Assembly: GCF_029917005.1 (NCBI RefSeq)
Contig: NZ_CP123967.1
Coordinates: 930,001 to 994,000 of the forward strand
From: Tessaracoccus lacteus
Lineage (GTDB): Bacteria; Actinomycetota; Actinomycetes; Propionibacteriales; Propionibacteriaceae
DNA: 64,000 nucleotides
Direction of reading: 5' to 3'
Below, one piece after another: positions 15,563-24,784 of the stretch. The number at the start of each line of letters is the position of its first letter. Positions within the stretch are counted from its first letter, which is position 1. A program made the translations under genes and the position numbers. The notes under the pieces are model-generated. The model was not told where the DNA came from. It ran no database searches and saw only the letters and a program-made list of their open reading frames with translations.

Positions 15563-16959
15563 TCGTGCGGGTGCGGGCGCATCGCGATGGCCTGGATCTC
15601 GGCGCGCTTCAGCTCGATCCACGTCTCGATGAGGTCGGGCGTGAACACGTCGCCGGCGAGCAGGAACTCGTGGTCGGCCTCGAGGGAGTCGAGGACGGCG
15701 CCGAGGCTGCCGGGCACGGTCGGGACCTGCGCGTGCTCCTCGGCGGGCAGCTCGTAGAGGTCCTTGTCGATCGGGGCCATGGGCTCGATGCGGTTCTGGA
15801 TGCCGTCGATGCCGGCCAGCAGCATGGCCGAGAAGGCCAGGTACGGGTTGCTGGAGGGATCGGGGCAGCGGAACTCGATGCGCTTGGCCTTCGGGTTCGA
15901 ACCGGTGATCGGGATGCGGATGCAGGCCGAGCGGTTGCGCTGCGAGTAGACCAGGTTGACCGGGGCCTCGAAGCCGGGGACCAGGCGGTGGTACGAGTTG
16001 ACCGACGGGTTGGTGAAGGCCAGCAGCGACGGGGCGTGCTTCAGCAGGCCGCCGATGTAGTAGCGGGCCATGTCGGAGAGCCCGGCGTAGCCGTTCTCGT
16101 CGTAGAACAGCGGCTTGCCGCTGTCCCAGATGGACTGGTGGCAGTGCATGCCCGAGCCGTTGTCGCCGAAGATCGGCTTCGGCATGAAGGTCGCGGTCTT
16201 GCCGGCGGCCCAGGCGGTGTTCTTGACGAGGTACTTGAACTTCATGACGTCGTCGGCGGCCTTGAGCAGCACGTCGAAGCGCCAGTTGATCTCGGCCTGG
16301 CCGGCGGTGCCGACCTCGTGGTGCGCACGCTCGACCTCGAGGCCCGCGGCCTCCATGTGGCGGACGATGTCGTCGCGCAGGTCGCCGAAGTGGTCGACGG
16401 GGGCCACGGGGAAGTAGCCGCCCTTGTACTTGACCTTGTAACCGCGGTTGCCACCGTCCTCGACGCGGCCGGTGTTCCAGGCGCCGGCCTCGGAGTCGAT
16501 GTGGTAGTAGGAGGAGTTCGACGAGGTGTCGAAGCGGATGTCGTCGAAGACGTAGAACTCGGCCTCAGGGGCGAAGAAGGCGGTGTCACCGATGCCGGTG
16601 GAGGCGAGGTACGCCATGGCCTTCTTGGCGATGTTGCGGGGATCGCGCGAGTAGGGCTCCTTCGTCAGCGGGTCGTGCACGAAGAAGTTGACGTTGAGGG
16701 TCTTCGACTTGCGGAAGGGGTCGACGTAGGCGGTGGTCGGGTCCGGGAACAGGGACATGTCCGACTCGTGGATCTTCTGGAAGCCCGTGATCGACGAACC
16801 GTCGAAGTTCAGGCCGTCCTCGAAGACCTCCGGGCCGAAGGAACCTGCGGGCACGGTGAAGTGCTGCATGACGCCGGGCAGGTCACAGAAGCGGACGTCG
16901 ATGGTCTCGATTCCCTCTTCCTTGATATAGGCCAGGAGATCGTCTGCGCCTTGGAACAT
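15538..16959 (-). CDS. glnA: Glutamine synthetase type I
   Basis: This 473-residue enzyme makes glutamine from glutamate, ammonia and ATP in the cytoplasm. Family marks seen: [11 protein letters not shown] near the N-terminus (beta-grasp/catalytic transition), [10 protein letters not shown], the ATP-site region [25 protein letters not shown] and the adenylylation loop [11 protein letters not shown] with its tyrosine, indicating control by GlnE-type adenylylation. Length is normal for the GSI-beta class. It is monocistronic, reading towards the island. The last codons and stop lie in the 34-bp sequence duplicated at 10298, so the gene's 3' end is an integration site; the protein itself is intact. 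Confidence 0.97.
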   Translation of the reverse strand: MFQGADDLLAYIKEEGIETIDVRFCDLPGVMQHFTVPAGSFGPEVFEDGLNFDGSSITGFQKIHESDMSLFPDPTTAYVDPFRKSKTLNVNFFVHDPLTKEPYSRDPRNIAKKAMAYLASTGIGDTAFFAPEAEFYVFDDIRFDTSSNSSYYHIDSEAGAWNTGRVEDGGNRGYKVKYKGGYFPVAPVDHFGDLRDDIVRHMEAAGLEVERAHHEVGTAGQAEINWRFDVLLKAADDVMKFKYLVKNTAWAAGKTATFMPKPIFGDNGSGMHCHQSIWDSGKPLFYDENGYAGLSDMARYYIGGLLKHAPSLLAFTNPSVNSYHRLVPGFEAPVNLVYSQRNRSACIRIPITGSNPKAKRIEFRCPDPSSNPYLAFSAMLLAGIDGIQNRIEPMAPIDKDLYELPAEEHAQVPTVPGSLGAVLDSLEADHEFLLAGDVFTPDLIETWIELKRAEIQAIAMRPHPHEFELYYAI

Positions 16960-17137
16960 TGGTCATCCTCCGGATGTGTTGTGAACGTGGCTCCGACGCT
17001 AGACCCGATCGGTTGCCTTGCAGTGTCATGTCCATTACAGCGGCGTTACGCATCCCTGTGTCAGGCTGTGCTCCCAGACGCGGGCGCGCCGCCGGCCCAG
17101 ATCGGGCCGGCGGCGCGGGTGAGCGTGGATGCGCGAG
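16960..17137. promoter_or_regulatory. glnA upstream region
   Basis: These 178 bp separate glnA from the stop of the upstream symporter gene, which is on the same strand. They should hold the glnA promoter and the symporter terminator; a GC-rich GGGCGCGCCGCCGG/CCGGCGGCG inverted block near 17087-17115 is a plausible terminator stem. No clear GlnR box was recognised. Confidence 0.35.
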
Positions 17138-18505
17138 TCAGACGGAGACTCCGTTGAACGACGGGTCGGCGTCGTAGACCTTCTCGTTCAGGATGCCTTC
17201 ACGCTTGGCGACGATCGTCGGAACGAGCGCCTGGCCGGTCACGTTCAGCGCGGTGCGGCCCATGTCGACGATCGGCTCGACGGCCAGCAGCAGGCCGACG
17301 CCGGCCAGCGGCAGGCCGAGCGTGGACAGCGTCAGCGTCAGCATGACCGTCGCGCCGGTGGTTCCCGCGGTGGCCGCGGAGCCGATGACGGCGACGAACG
17401 CGATCAGCAGGTAGTGCGTCAGGTTCAGGTGTACGCCGTAGAACTGGGCGATGAAGATCGCGGCCAGCGCGGGGTAGACCGCGGCGCAGCCGTCCATCTT
17501 CGTGGTCGCGCCCAGCGGCACGGCGAACGACGAGTACTCGCGCGGCACACCGAGGTTGCGCTCGGTCACCTGCTGCGTGACGGGCATCACGCCCATGGAC
17601 GAGCGCGTGATGAAGCCGAGCGACGTGACGGGCCAGACGTTGCGGAAGAACTGCCCGATGCCCAGCCCGTTGCTCCGCAGGACGACCGGGTACACGACGA
17701 GCAGGACTATCAGCAGCCCGACGTACAGGGCGACGACGAACACGCCCAGCGAGGCGAGCGAGCTCCAGCCGTACGTGACGACGGCCTTGCCGATCAGGGC
17801 GGCCGTGCCGATGGGGGCCAGCCGGATGATCCACCACAGCACCTTCTGCACGACGGTGAGCGCGGACTCGGCGAAGGAGACGAAGGCGTCGGCCCTGGCG
17901 CCGACCTTCAGCGCCGCGATGCCGAGCGCGATCGAGATCAGCAGGATCTGCAGGATCGAGAAGCTGGGGGACGCGGTCACGGCGTCGCCGGTGTCCGTGA
18001 CGTTCACGGACAGGCCGAAGATGTTCGACGGCACGAGCCCGGTGAGGAACGCGGTCCAGTCGCCGACGCGGCTGGGCTCGGCGGCCGCGTCGCCGGAGAC
18101 GCCGGCGGTGAGCCACGGGCTGGACACCAGCCCGACGACGATGCCGACGATGACGGAGGCGAGAGCGGTGATGGCGAACCAGATCAGCGTCTGCACAGCG
18201 AGGCGGGCCGCGTTGGTGACCTCGCGCAGCCGGGCGACCGACGAGATGACGGCGGTGACCACCAGCGGGATGACCAGGACGGTCAGGAGCTTGACGTAGG
18301 CGCTGCCGACCTGGGTCAGAAGGCCGGTCAGCCAGTTGGGCTGGTCCTCGGAGACGGGGCCGACCGCCACGGCGATGAGGCCGAGGATCAGGCCGACGAC
18401 CAGGCCGGCGACGATCTGGAACGCGAGGCCGGTGTAGAAGGGCTTCTTTCGCGGCGACTGCTCGGATGAGGGCGCGGCGGAAGCGTCGAGGGTGGTGGAA
18501 GACAT
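17138..18505 (-). CDS. Cation:dicarboxylate/amino-acid symporter (DAACS family)
   Basis: The ATG at 18505 (MSSTTLDASAA) gives 455 residues; a longer frame to 18604 adds an unlikely N-terminus. Several hydrophobic segments, beginning FQIVAGLVVGLILGLIAVAV, alternate with re-entrant Ser/Gly-rich stretches. Family marks include VKLLTVLVIPLVVTAVISSV, the substrate-region FAVPLGATTKMDGCAAVYPA and GTTGATVMLTLTLSTLGLP. Members bring in glutamate, aspartate, C4-dicarboxylates or cystine with Na+ or H+; the substrate cannot be fixed here. It stands alone, divergent from the RDD gene. Confidence 0.9.
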   Translation of the reverse strand: MSSTTLDASAAPSSEQSPRKKPFYTGLAFQIVAGLVVGLILGLIAVAVGPVSEDQPNWLTGLLTQVGSAYVKLLTVLVIPLVVTAVISSVARLREVTNAARLAVQTLIWFAITALASVIVGIVVGLVSSPWLTAGVSGDAAAEPSRVGDWTAFLTGLVPSNIFGLSVNVTDTGDAVTASPSFSILQILLISIALGIAALKVGARADAFVSFAESALTVVQKVLWWIIRLAPIGTAALIGKAVVTYGWSSLASLGVFVVALYVGLLIVLLVVYPVVLRSNGLGIGQFFRNVWPVTSLGFITRSSMGVMPVTQQVTERNLGVPREYSSFAVPLGATTKMDGCAAVYPALAAIFIAQFYGVHLNLTHYLLIAFVAVIGSAATAGTTGATVMLTLTLSTLGLPLAGVGLLLAVEPIVDMGRTALNVTGQALVPTIVAKREGILNEKVYDADPSFNGVSV

Positions 18506-18691
18506 GGGTGTCCTAGGGCGTCGAAAAGGAAAAAGGTGTGAGGGGTCGAGGAAACGGCTCAGCGACAACAGGTGGCGCTGGCCTGGCGACGAAGATCGAC
18601 CCACGGCCTTTCGACGAGAAGGAGAATCACCCTGGCATCATGCACCATCCGGGCGGCATCGACGAAATCGGGCCGCTGGTAGGCTCGCCGC

Positions 18692-19123
18692 GTGACCCAG
18701 ACGCACGAGGACCACGACCTCTACCCCGGCGAGTCGCTCGGACTCCCGCAGGCCGGCCGCGGGTCCCTCGCATCCTGGCTCGCCCGCGTCGGCGCGATGA
18801 TCGGCGACTGGGCCGCCAGCATGGTCGTGGCGATCGCGCTGTTCGGCATGGACGTCATGACCGGCTCGGGCTGGAAGTCGTTCATGATCCTGGCTGTCTA
18901 CTTCGTCCAGGCCAGCCTCCTCACGATCTTCGCCGGCGGGTCCTTCGGGCAGCTGATCGCGCGCATCGGCATCGTCCGGGTCGACGGCTCGCCTCTCGGC
19001 TGGTGGCGGCCCATCGTCCGCACCGCGCTGAAGTGCCTCGTCATCCCGGCCCTGGTCGTCGGGGCGGAACGCCGCGCGATCACCGACCTGGTGCTCGGCA
19101 CCGTCGTCGTCAACCGCCGCTGA
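18692..19123 (+). CDS. RDD-family membrane protein
   Basis: GTG start, 143 residues. The RDD signature starts in the first predicted transmembrane segment (LARVGAMIGDWAASMVVAIALFG), then ILAVYFVQASLLTIFAGGSF and a basic loop RVDGSPLGWWRPIVRTALK. RDD proteins are small integral membrane proteins of uncertain, possibly transport-related, role. It converges on the AAA ATPase gene with 3 bases between stops. Confidence 0.85.
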   Translation: MTQTHEDHDLYPGESLGLPQAGRGSLASWLARVGAMIGDWAASMVVAIALFGMDVMTGSGWKSFMILAVYFVQASLLTIFAGGSFGQLIARIGIVRVDGSPLGWWRPIVRTALKCLVIPALVVGAERRAITDLVLGTVVVNRR

Positions 19124-19126
19124 CGA

Positions 19127-20263
19127 TCACCGGCGGCCCCACTCCCACGCGGGTCGGCTGAGCAGCCCCTGGCCGCCGACCACGGTCTCGCCCAGGTCCT
19201 TGCCGAGCTCGACGAGTTCCAGCTCGTCGTCTCGTACCTCCTCGGTTAGACGGGCGAGCAGCTCGACGGAGTGCGTCACCACCACGACCTGCGTCGGCGC
19301 CGCGGCGATGAGCCTCGCCAGGGGCGCGATCAGCGACGGGTGCAGGCTGGTCTCCGGCTCGTTGAGCGCCATGAGCGGCGGCGGCGCGGGGGAGTAGAGC
19401 GCGGCCAGGTGCATGAGGTAGCGCAGGGTCCCGTCGGACAACTCGGCGGCGCGCAGGGGGCGGAGCATGCCCGGCTGCTGCATCGCCAGGTCGAACACCC
19501 CGTCCGTGACGCGGACGCTGAGCGTGGAGCCGGGGAAGGCATCGTCGACGGCCTCGGTCAGCGGAGCCTTCCCGCGCTCGTGGATCGTCTGCAGCGCGGC
19601 AGCGACGTCGGCGCCGTCGGAGGCCAGCGCCCAGGTGCGGGTGCCCACCTGTGGCTGCCGCGCCGGCGCCGCCTGGTCGACGCGCAGGGCGTCGTAGAAG
19701 CGCCACGCGGCCAGGTCGTCGCGCAGGGCGCGCAGCTCGGGCACGTCGGCCAGCATCGACGCGTGCGACGGCAGCCGCAGGCCCAGCTCCTCCCACGGCC
19801 CCTCATCGCGGACCTCGAGCCGGGGCCCCTTCCGCCGGGCGAGCATCGTGGAGGCCCGCATCACGGGCCCGGCCCAGGCGGCCTCGCGCTTGATCTCGGG
19901 GTCGCGCTGGAAGGCGGAGGTCGCAGGCTGGGGGAGCCCGAGGTCGATCAGGTAGGAGTACCCGTCGGCGCCGATCCCGAGCCGGAGCGAGACGGGTCCG
20001 GACCGCGTCGTGCCCTGCGTCACGCCCGTGCGCCTGGCCCCGGCCAGCGACTCGGGGCCGGCCCACAGCACGGAGCTCAGCCCGCCCTCGCGGGCCAGCG
20101 AGCCGATCGCGTCGCCCAGAGCGCACCCGGCGAGCAGGCGCAGCGCCCGGTAGAGGCTCGACTTTCCCGCGCCGTTGGGGCCGGTCACCACAGTGACGCG
20201 GCCCAGCTTCACGGAGATGTCGCGGAGCGAGCGGTAGCCGGAGACGGCGAGGGTGCGGTACAT
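19127..20263 (-). CDS. AAA ATPase of the RecF/OLD-like type
   Basis: In this 378-residue protein, Walker A is VVTGPNGAGKSSLYRA at about residues 24-39. The ABC-like signature region LSDGTLRYLMHLAAL and Walker B-like LMALNEPETSLHPSL follow in the C-terminal half, with a switch histidine in VVVTHSVEL. The layout is that of single-chain SMC/RecF-like ATPases (AAA_21 class). Some relatives take part in DNA repair or phage defence, but no partner nuclease gene is adjacent. It is divergent from the aldo/keto reductase. Confidence 0.85.
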   Translation of the reverse strand: MYRTLAVSGYRSLRDISVKLGRVTVVTGPNGAGKSSLYRALRLLAGCALGDAIGSLAREGGLSSVLWAGPESLAGARRTGVTQGTTRSGPVSLRLGIGADGYSYLIDLGLPQPATSAFQRDPEIKREAAWAGPVMRASTMLARRKGPRLEVRDEGPWEELGLRLPSHASMLADVPELRALRDDLAAWRFYDALRVDQAAPARQPQVGTRTWALASDGADVAAALQTIHERGKAPLTEAVDDAFPGSTLSVRVTDGVFDLAMQQPGMLRPLRAAELSDGTLRYLMHLAALYSPAPPPLMALNEPETSLHPSLIAPLARLIAAAPTQVVVVTHSVELLARLTEEVRDDELELVELGKDLGETVVGGQGLLSRPAWEWGRR

Positions 20264-20313
20264 GCCGACGACCTTACGGCCGCACCCCGACAGCCGGATG
20301 GCAGGATGGCCTC

Positions 20314-21126
20314 ATGCCAGCTGACTTCACGCTCAACGACGCCACGACCCTCCCCGCGCTGGGCTTCGGCCTGTACAAGGTGCCGCCGGAGCTGACGGAG
20401 CAGGTCATCGCCGACGGGGTGGCCGCCGGCTACCGCCTGGTCGACGGGGCGGAGTTCTACGGCAACGAGGAGGAGGTCGGCCGTGCGCTGCAGCACGTCG
20501 ACCGCGCCGCGCTGCGCGTCACCAGCAAGTTCTGGGGCGAGGAGAGCCAGGACCGCGACGCCGTGCTGCGCTCGTTCGACGCGTCCGAGAAGGCCCTCGA
20601 CACCCATATCGACATCTACATGATCCACTGGCCGCGCCCGGCAAGGAACCAGTACGTCGAAGTGTGGCGCACGCTCATCGAGCTGCGCGACGCGGGCCGC
20701 GTCACGACCATCGGCGTGTCGAACTTCACCGAGGCCCATGTGCAGCGCCTCATCGACGAGACGGGCGTCGCCCCGGCCATCAACCAGGTGGAGTCGCACC
20801 CGTGGCTGCCCCAGCACGACCTGCGCGCCTTCCACGCGGCCCACGACATCGTCACGCAGGCCTGGAGCCCGCTCGGCCGGGGCCGGGTGCTGCAGGACCC
20901 GACGCTGGCGGCCATCGCGGAGCGGCTCGACGTGACCGTGGCCCAGGTCATCATCCGCTGGCACCTGCAACTCGGCGGCGCGCTGATCCCCAAGTCGACG
21001 CACCCCGAGCGGCTTCGCCAGAACAACGACGTGGACGGCTTCGAGCTGACCGAGGCGGACATGTCCACCATCGCCCGGCTCGAGACGGGACAGCGCACGG
21101 GCACGCACCCCGACGACCGCCAGTAG
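20314..21126 (+). CDS. Aldo/keto reductase
   Basis: A 270-residue NADPH-dependent oxidoreductase of the AKR5 (2,5-diketo-gluconate reductase-like) group. Catalytic tetrad positions are visible: Asp and Tyr in YRLVDGAEFYGNEEEVG, Lys in RVTSKFWGE and His in IYMIHWPRP. The NADPH-binding end shows IPKSTHPERLRQN. The substrate is not predictable. It converges with the ABC transporter gene, 4 bases apart. Confidence 0.93.
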   Translation: MPADFTLNDATTLPALGFGLYKVPPELTEQVIADGVAAGYRLVDGAEFYGNEEEVGRALQHVDRAALRVTSKFWGEESQDRDAVLRSFDASEKALDTHIDIYMIHWPRPARNQYVEVWRTLIELRDAGRVTTIGVSNFTEAHVQRLIDETGVAPAINQVESHPWLPQHDLRAFHAAHDIVTQAWSPLGRGRVLQDPTLAAIAERLDVTVAQVIIRWHLQLGGALIPKSTHPERLRQNNDVDGFELTEADMSTIARLETGQRTGTHPDDRQ

Positions 21127-21130
21127 CGGC

Positions 21131-22846
21131 TCAGGCGACGCGCGCCTCCAGGCGGGCGAACGCGCCGCGGCCGGCGCGCAGCTCACCTGCGGTACCCGCC
21201 TCGACGACGCGACCCTCATCCAGGACGGTGACGAACGCGTCGTCCGGGACGAGGTCGGCGCGGTGCGTGATCTCGATCACCGTGAGCTCGTCGTCGAACG
21301 CCGCGAGCCGGGCGCACACATCGCGCGCCGTGTCGGCGTCGAGTTGGCTGAGGGCCTCGTCCAGGATCAGGGTGTCCGGGCGGGAGACCAGGGCGCGGGC
21401 GAGGGCGACTCGCTGCAGCTGGCCGCCGGAGACGGTGGTGCCACGCTCGCCGATCGGGGTGTCGAGGCCTTGGGGCAGCCCGGCGAGCCAGCCGTCGAGG
21501 GCGACCGTGCGCATCGCCTCCACGAGCTCGAGGTCGGTGGCGTCGGGGCGGCCGAGGCGCAGGTTGTCGGCCAGCGTGCCCTTCAGCATCGTAGGCCGCT
21601 GAGACACGAGCGCCACGCGTCGGCGCAGCTCGTCCAGCGGCACCTCTCTGACGTCCACCCCGCCGATCCGCACGGTGCCGGAGGCGGGATCGAAGCCGCG
21701 GGGGATCAGGCTGGCCAGCGTCGACTTGCCGCTGCCGGAGATGCCGACCAGGCGCGACCATCGTCGGGCCGGGAACGACACGCTCACCGCATCGAGTGCA
21801 GGACGCTCGGCTCCGGGGTAGCGCATCGTGACATCGTCGAGGGTGACGGTCGCGTCGGCGGGGAGGGCGCAGGGCGCCGTCGGCTCCTGCACGGTCGGGA
21901 CCCCGTCGACGATGCTGCGGACTCGCTCGGCGGCCGCGAACGAGGCGTCGAGGCCCGTGACGAAGTCGTCGATGCCCTGCGCGGGCTTCCACAGCGCCAC
22001 GACCACAGCCAGGGTCACGGCGATGTCGATGGCGGTGGCGCCGATGGAGCTGCCGACGATCAGCGGCACGATGATCGCGCCGAGCTGCAGCACGGTGCCG
22101 ACGGCGGCGCGGGCGCCCTGCACGCGGCCGGAGCCGCTGCGGGCCTTCGTGAGCTCCGCGTCGGCCGCATCGAGGCCGGCGAGACGCTGCTCCGCCTGGC
22201 CGAACGCGAGGATCTCGCGCAGGCCCTGGAAGTCGTCGCCGAGGTGGGCGGCGATGTCGCCTCGGCCCTTCGCGACGCGGCCGGCTGCCCGCCAGGTCGA
22301 TCTCCCGGCGAGCCAGGGTGCGACGACGACGCCGAGCACCACCAGCGGGGCGACGATCAGCGCCAGCCGTGAGTCGACGGCCACGCCAAGCCAGCTGAGG
22401 GCCGTGGCCGGCACCACGACCGACGAGATCGCCGGGGGCAGCGTGTGCGCGAAGAAGACCTCGATGCGGTCGATGTCCCGGGTGGCGCGCTCCGTCAGCT
22501 CGGCGCCGGCGCGGCCGCGGGTTGCGGCGGGGGCCTGCGGCACGAGGCGGTGGAAGAACAGGTTGCGCAGGTGCTGCAGCGCGGTGAAGGCCACCCAGTG
22601 GCCGGCGTAGTGCTCCGCGTAGCGCAGGGCGGCTTTGAGGATCGCGATGGCGGCGAGCACACCGACGGAGCCCCAGACGGAGATGTCCTCGCCGGCGGCG
22701 GCGCGGCCGAGGCGCTCCACGGCCACCACCAGCAGCGCGACGCCGAGCAGCTGCCCGGCGAGGCGGGCCAGCACCGCGAGGGTCAGGGTGGGGAGGAACT
22801 GGCGCGTGTGATGCACGAGCCAGCGGGTCAGGTCGAGGCGGTTCAC
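21131..22846 (-). CDS. ABC transporter, fused permease/ATPase (second subunit, CydC-like)
   Basis: The GTG at 22846 overlaps the upstream stop (GTGA) and gives 571 residues; longer frames start inside the partner gene. A six-helix exporter fold (to about residue 310) precedes the ATPase with Walker A LVGISGSGKSTLASL, signature TVSGGQLQRVALARAL, Walker B DTLILDEALSQLD and the switch His in VIEITHRADL. It works as a heterodimer with the 22843-24516 product. CydDC exporters and IrtAB/YbtPQ siderophore importers share this architecture. The nearby iron box favours the iron-linked option, but this is inference. Confidence 0.88.
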   Translation of the reverse strand: MNRLDLTRWLVHHTRQFLPTLTLAVLARLAGQLLGVALLVVAVERLGRAAAGEDISVWGSVGVLAAIAILKAALRYAEHYAGHWVAFTALQHLRNLFFHRLVPQAPAATRGRAGAELTERATRDIDRIEVFFAHTLPPAISSVVVPATALSWLGVAVDSRLALIVAPLVVLGVVVAPWLAGRSTWRAAGRVAKGRGDIAAHLGDDFQGLREILAFGQAEQRLAGLDAADAELTKARSGSGRVQGARAAVGTVLQLGAIIVPLIVGSSIGATAIDIAVTLAVVVALWKPAQGIDDFVTGLDASFAAAERVRSIVDGVPTVQEPTAPCALPADATVTLDDVTMRYPGAERPALDAVSVSFPARRWSRLVGISGSGKSTLASLIPRGFDPASGTVRIGGVDVREVPLDELRRRVALVSQRPTMLKGTLADNLRLGRPDATDLELVEAMRTVALDGWLAGLPQGLDTPIGERGTTVSGGQLQRVALARALVSRPDTLILDEALSQLDADTARDVCARLAAFDDELTVIEITHRADLVPDDAFVTVLDEGRVVEAGTAGELRAGRGAFARLEARVA

Positions 22847-24516
22847 TGCATTCCCTTCTGGGAGCTGACGGCGGGGCGGAGGCTGACGGTGCGGTCGGCG
22901 GCCAGGATGGCCCCGGGGCGGTGCGCGATCATCAGGACCGTGCGGCCCTCGGCCAGCCGGTCGAGGGCCTCGAGGATCGCGGCCTCGCCCGCCAGGTCCA
23001 CCTGGGAGGTCGGTTCGTCGAGCAGCAGGATCGGCGCGTCGCGAAGCCAGGCACGCGCGATCGACAGGCGCTGCGCCTGCCCGCCGGACAGCAGCATGCC
23101 TTGCTCGCCGACGGGGGTGTCGAGGCCGCGCTCCATGGCGGCGACCTCGTCGCGTAGCCCGGCCAGCTCGAGGACGCGCCACAACTCGTCGTCGGTCGCG
23201 CCCGGCTTCGCGAGGCGGAGGTTGTCGGCGATCGATCCGAGAAACAGGAACGTGCGCTGCTCGACCACGGCCAGAGAGGCGCGGACTGTGGCCCCGTCGG
23301 TCGTCGCGGTGTCGTATCCGTCGACGATCACGCGGCCGGAGGTGGGCCGCAGGTGGGCCTGGATGGCGGCGCCCGCGGTGGACTTGCCGACGCCGCTGGG
23401 GCCGACCAGCGCCACGCGCTCGCCCGGAGCGACGGTGAAGCTGAGGTCGGTCAGCACGTCGGGACCTCCCGGCCAGCCGCACGTCAGGCCGTCGAGCACC
23501 AGCGAGCCGGGGAGGGCGTCGGCGGCGCGGACAGTGCCGGCCGCGGGGGCGGCCGCCTCGTGCGCGGCGAGCTGGGCACTGAGCTGGCTCTGGGCCGCGC
23601 GGCCGCCGATGCCGATGTAGAAGAACTGGCCGACCATGTCGACGGGGCCTGTGACCAGCAGCGACATGAGCACGATGGCAACACCCTGGCCGAAGGTCAT
23701 GGCGCCGTCCTGGATCCGGGCGATCGACATTCCGGCCGCGGCGACGATCACCGTCAGGGAGAACGCGCCGTCAACGATCAGGATGATCAGCTGGTTGCCG
23801 GCCAGCAGCTTCATGATCCTGGCGCGGTGCTGCTCCCCGCGCTCCGCGAGGTCGTCGGCGACGCGGCCGGCTGCGCGGGCGAGCACGAGGGTCTCGAGGG
23901 CCTGGATGGCCTCGAGGAAGGACGCTGTCAGCGCGCCGAGCGAGCGGCCGTACTCGGCTCCCAGCGGCCGGACGAAGCGCTGGAACGCGCCGATCAGCAC
24001 AGGAACGAGAAGGACGAGCAGGGCGAGCCGGCCCGCGACGGCGGGGCTGACGCCCACTGCCATGACGGCGAGCACCAGGAACGGGGTGGTCAGCGCGCCC
24101 GTGATGGGGCCGAGGAAGCCCGCACGGTAGTGCGCGGTCCGCTCTACGCCGCCGGTGGCCGACGACAGCAGCCTGCCTGACCGGCCGGCCGTGCCGGCGA
24201 CACCCGATCCGAAGGCGGCCGCGACGAGCCGCTGCCGCAGCGTGCGCTCGGCGGTTGCCTCGGCCCATTGCGCGAACCACGACGAGCCGGCGGAGCAGGC
24301 GGCCGCGACCACGGCGCAGACGACGAGCAGCGTCACGTCCACTGCCGCGACACCACGGTCGAGGATGATCCCCGTGCGGATGAACAGGACGGAGGTGGCC
24401 GCGGCGCCGCCCCAGGCGAGGCCGACGCTGACGCGTCCCATCCAGGACGGGGTGGCGGCCTTCACCTGCGGATGCAGGGGGGCTTTCGCCTTCTTCGGTG
24501 CCGTGTCGCGGCTCAT
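22843..24516 (-). CDS. ABC transporter, fused permease/ATPase (first subunit, CydD-like)
   Basis: At 557 residues, the N-terminal exporter-type membrane domain (to about 310) is followed by the ATPase: Walker A LVGPSGVGKSTAGAA, signature MLLSGGQAQRLSIARA, Walker B PILLLDEPTSQVDL and the H-loop in VLMIAHRPGAI. The domain order and pairing with a 4-base overlap to the next gene show a heterodimeric exporter-fold transporter. Its upstream region has a DtxR/IdeR-like box at 24633-24651 and a CGATATATCG palindrome at 24595-24604. Substrate unknown; siderophore or haem/thiol traffic are the main options. Confidence 0.88.
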   Translation of the reverse strand: MSRDTAPKKAKAPLHPQVKAATPSWMGRVSVGLAWGGAAATSVLFIRTGIILDRGVAAVDVTLLVVCAVVAAACSAGSSWFAQWAEATAERTLRQRLVAAAFGSGVAGTAGRSGRLLSSATGGVERTAHYRAGFLGPITGALTTPFLVLAVMAVGVSPAVAGRLALLVLLVPVLIGAFQRFVRPLGAEYGRSLGALTASFLEAIQALETLVLARAAGRVADDLAERGEQHRARIMKLLAGNQLIILIVDGAFSLTVIVAAAGMSIARIQDGAMTFGQGVAIVLMSLLVTGPVDMVGQFFYIGIGGRAAQSQLSAQLAAHEAAAPAAGTVRAADALPGSLVLDGLTCGWPGGPDVLTDLSFTVAPGERVALVGPSGVGKSTAGAAIQAHLRPTSGRVIVDGYDTATTDGATVRASLAVVEQRTFLFLGSIADNLRLAKPGATDDELWRVLELAGLRDEVAAMERGLDTPVGEQGMLLSGGQAQRLSIARAWLRDAPILLLDEPTSQVDLAGEAAILEALDRLAEGRTVLMIAHRPGAILAADRTVSLRPAVSSQKGMQ

Positions 24517-24594
24517 GTGGCCTCCTGTCGGAGCGGGGGTATCCGGCGTCCGGAACGCTACACGCAGGTTGTCGACACCCTGTCGCGACCCCCG

Positions 24595-24604
24595 CGATAT
24601 ATCG
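24595..24604. promoter_or_regulatory. CGATATATCG palindrome, possible operator
   Basis: A perfect 10-bp AT-centred palindrome in GC-rich DNA, 78 bp upstream of the ABC transporter start. The same 10-mer recurs at 26517-26526. Confidence 0.4.
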
Positions 24605-24632
24605 GAAAACGACTGGTGCTAGACTCCCCGGC

Positions 24633-24651
24633 TTCGCTGAGGCTTACCTAA
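24633..24651. promoter_or_regulatory. DtxR/IdeR-like iron box
   Basis: TTCGCTGAGGCTTACCTAA matches the actinobacterial iron-box consensus (TWAGGTWAGSCTWACCTWA) at 16 of 19 positions, with a perfect right half. It lies in the divergent region between the ABC transporter pair and the aldehyde dehydrogenase gene, so either or both may be iron-repressed. Confidence 0.5.
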
Positions 24652-24784
24652 CCTGACGCCCGGCCGACAGTCTCGGTTCGGCGGCCCCATCGGCTCCCAT
24701 GCTTGCCGATCACATGGCCCACACCGACGTGGCCGCCGTGTCAACCGCCTCAACGACGAGGCTGACAACTGAAGGGGAACCCCT

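Noticed and set aside
15565-17157. 530-codon plus-strand open frame
   Set aside because: It is antisense to glnA; long antisense frames are common in high-GC DNA and the translation shows low-complexity V/G/R/D composition.
21131-23482. 783-residue version of the second ABC transporter gene
   Set aside because: The first 210 or so codons are out-of-frame sequence of the partner gene; the GTG at 22846 with a 4-base overlap is the expected start.
21131-24516. Naming the ABC pair cydD/cydC
   Set aside because: No cytochrome bd genes are adjacent and the iron-box-like site points elsewhere; the fold alone does not decide the substrate.
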